A stretch of 5,249 nt of DNA, taken from assembly GCA_020441735.1 (NCBI GenBank), contig JAGRLQ010000170.1:1-5249 (forward strand), read 5' to 3'. The notes under the pieces are model-generated. The model was not told the origin of the DNA and did not search any database. It saw nothing but the letters and a program-made list of their open reading frames with translations. The DNA comes from Nitratireductor sp. (lineage in GTDB: Bacteria > Pseudomonadota > Alphaproteobacteria > Rhizobiales > Rhizobiaceae). This document shows positions 4,361 to 5,249 of the stretch, one piece after another (position 1 is the first letter of the stretch; each line of letters starts with the position of its first letter). Both the position numbers and the translations under genes were made by a program.

Positions 4361-5249
4361 CTATTCGGTGGCAACGCGGGACGGATTGTTGGGATGCTCC
4401 GTCCAGTTGCCGTATTGCTTCTTGACCTTCTCGCCCGTGCGCTTGTCGAGCGCGCCCGCCTTGAGCGGCTCCATGGTGATACAGTTCTCGACCGGGCAGA
4501 CATTGACGCAGAGATTGCAGCCGACGCATTCTTCCTCGATCACTTCGAAACGGCGTTCGCCATCGACCATGTGGGTGATTGCCTGGTGCGAGGTATCCTC
4601 GCAGGCGATGTGGCAGCGACCGCATTTGATGCAGGCATCCTGGTTGATGCTCGCCTTGGCAACATAGTTGAGGTTCAGATACTGCCAATCGGTGACATTT
4701 CCCGTCGCCCGTCCGGTAATGTCATCCAGTGTCCTGTGGCCCTTGGAGTCCATCCAGTTTTCAAGCCCGGAAATCATCTCCTCGACGATCTTGAAACCAT
4801 AGGTCATGGCCGCCGTGCAGACCTGCACGTTTCCGGCGCCGAGCGCGATGAACTCGGCTGCATCGCGCCAGGTGGTCACCCCGCCAATGCCGGAAATCGG
4901 CAGGCCGACCGTTTCGGGATCACGGGCGATCTCGGCCACCATGTTGAGCGCGATCGGCTTGACGGCCGGGCCGCAATAGCCGCCATGGCTGCCCTTGCCG
5001 TCGATCGAGGGCTCCGGCGAAAATGTGTCGAGATTGACCGAGGTAATCGAGGAGATCGTGTTGATCAGCGACACTGCATCAGCGCCACCGGCTTTCGCGG
5101 CACGCGCCGGATAGCGGATATCGGTGATGTTCGGCGTCAGCTTGACGATCACCGGCATCCGGGTGTTCGCCTTGCACCAGCGCGCCACCATTTCGATGTA
5201 TTCCGGCACCTGACCGACGGCAGAACCCATGCCGCGCTCGCTCATGCCG
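4361..5249 (-). CDS. preA: NAD-dependent dihydropyrimidine dehydrogenase subunit PreA, C-terminal part, enters from the right edge
   Basis: The last 296 codons plus stop (or nearly so) of a protein usually about 410-440 residues long. It is the FMN and iron-sulfur subunit that, with PreT, reduces uracil and thymine to the 5,6-dihydro forms with NADH, the first step of the reductive route. Counting from the methionine at 5245, visible parts are the FMN barrel with VIVKLTPNITDI (residues 32-43), GGADAVSLINTI (53-64), GKGSHGGYCGPAVKP (84-98) and the phosphate-binding end SGIGGVTTWRDAAEF to GAGNVQVCTAAM (118-147). Two 4Fe-4S motifs follow: C205/C208/C211/C215 (CxxCxxCxxxC, followed by E rather than P) and C240/C243/C246/C250 followed by P. 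The ATG at 5245 is internal: the reading frame stays open to the edge and the family has conserved sequence before MSERGMGSAVGQ. preT would be expected further upstream, outside the window. Confidence 0.96.
   Translation of the reverse strand, partial: GMSERGMGSAVGQVPEYIEMVARWCKANTRMPVIVKLTPNITDIRYPARAAKAGGADAVSLINTISSITSVNLDTFSPEPSIDGKGSHGGYCGPAVKPIALNMVAEIARDPETVGLPISGIGGVTTWRDAAEFIALGAGNVQVCTAAMTYGFKIVEEMISGLENWMDSKGHRTLDDITGRATGNVTDWQYLNLNYVAKASINQDACIKCGRCHIACEDTSHQAITHMVDGERRFEVIEEECVGCNLCVNVCPVENCITMEPLKAGALDKRTGEKVKKQYGNWTEHPNNPSRVATE

Noticed and set aside
5243..5245. ATG at 5245 as the start of preA
   Set aside because: The frame continues to the window edge and this methionine lies within a conserved internal segment of the family, so the gene is truncated by the window.
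1..5249. CRISPR arrays, tRNA/rRNA genes, insertion sequences or prophage genes
   Set aside because: No direct-repeat arrays, transposase-like frames, terminal inverted repeats or structural RNA signatures were seen on either strand.

Overview
The window is a pyrimidine-degradation locus from a GC-rich alphaproteobacterium, most likely a member of the Rhizobiaceae or a close relative. That placement rests on gene content, codon usage and protein similarity judged by eye; no database search was run. Together the recognisable genes cover the reductive (dihydropyrimidine) route. PreA, a subunit of dihydropyrimidine dehydrogenase, reduces uracil or thymine. Dihydropyrimidinase (HydA) opens the ring. 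An M20-type zinc amidohydrolase then removes the carbamoyl group to give beta-alanine or beta-aminoisobutyrate.

Layout. Positions 1-2588 hold a tight minus-strand operon that reads right to left: a small cupin (TTG start), the carbamoyl-amidohydrolase, an unrecognised 114-residue protein, a 71-residue two-helix membrane protein (GTG start) and the N-terminal 142 residues of dihydropyrimidinase, which runs off the left edge. Gaps between these genes are only 3-40 bases, and several Shine-Dalgarno sequences overlap or adjoin the preceding stop codon. Positions 2589-2735 are a divergent control region. Positions 2736-3374 hold a plus-strand TetR-family regulator closely resembling E. coli RutR. 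Its stop lies one base from the stop of a convergent ten-helix EamA/DMT transporter (3376-4278, minus). Beyond that is the C-terminal two thirds of preA (4361-5249, minus), which enters from the right edge.

Regulation. In front of the cupin is TTGACCGGTTGGTAAA (2607-2622), which matches the E. coli RutR operator consensus TTGACCAnnTGGTCAA at 12 of 14 defined positions. It overlaps the -10/start region of a plausible minus-strand promoter. The simplest reading is that a uracil- or thymine-responsive RutR represses the reductive-pathway operon, instead of (or in addition to) an oxidative Rut operon.

Least explained parts. These are the AT-rich 114-residue ORF and the small membrane protein embedded between two catabolic genes, the cupin that leads the operon, and the DMT transporter beside preA. 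The long plus-strand ORFs opposite the hydrolase and the transporter, and the frame-shifted minus-strand ORF over the transporter, are treated as high-GC shadows.
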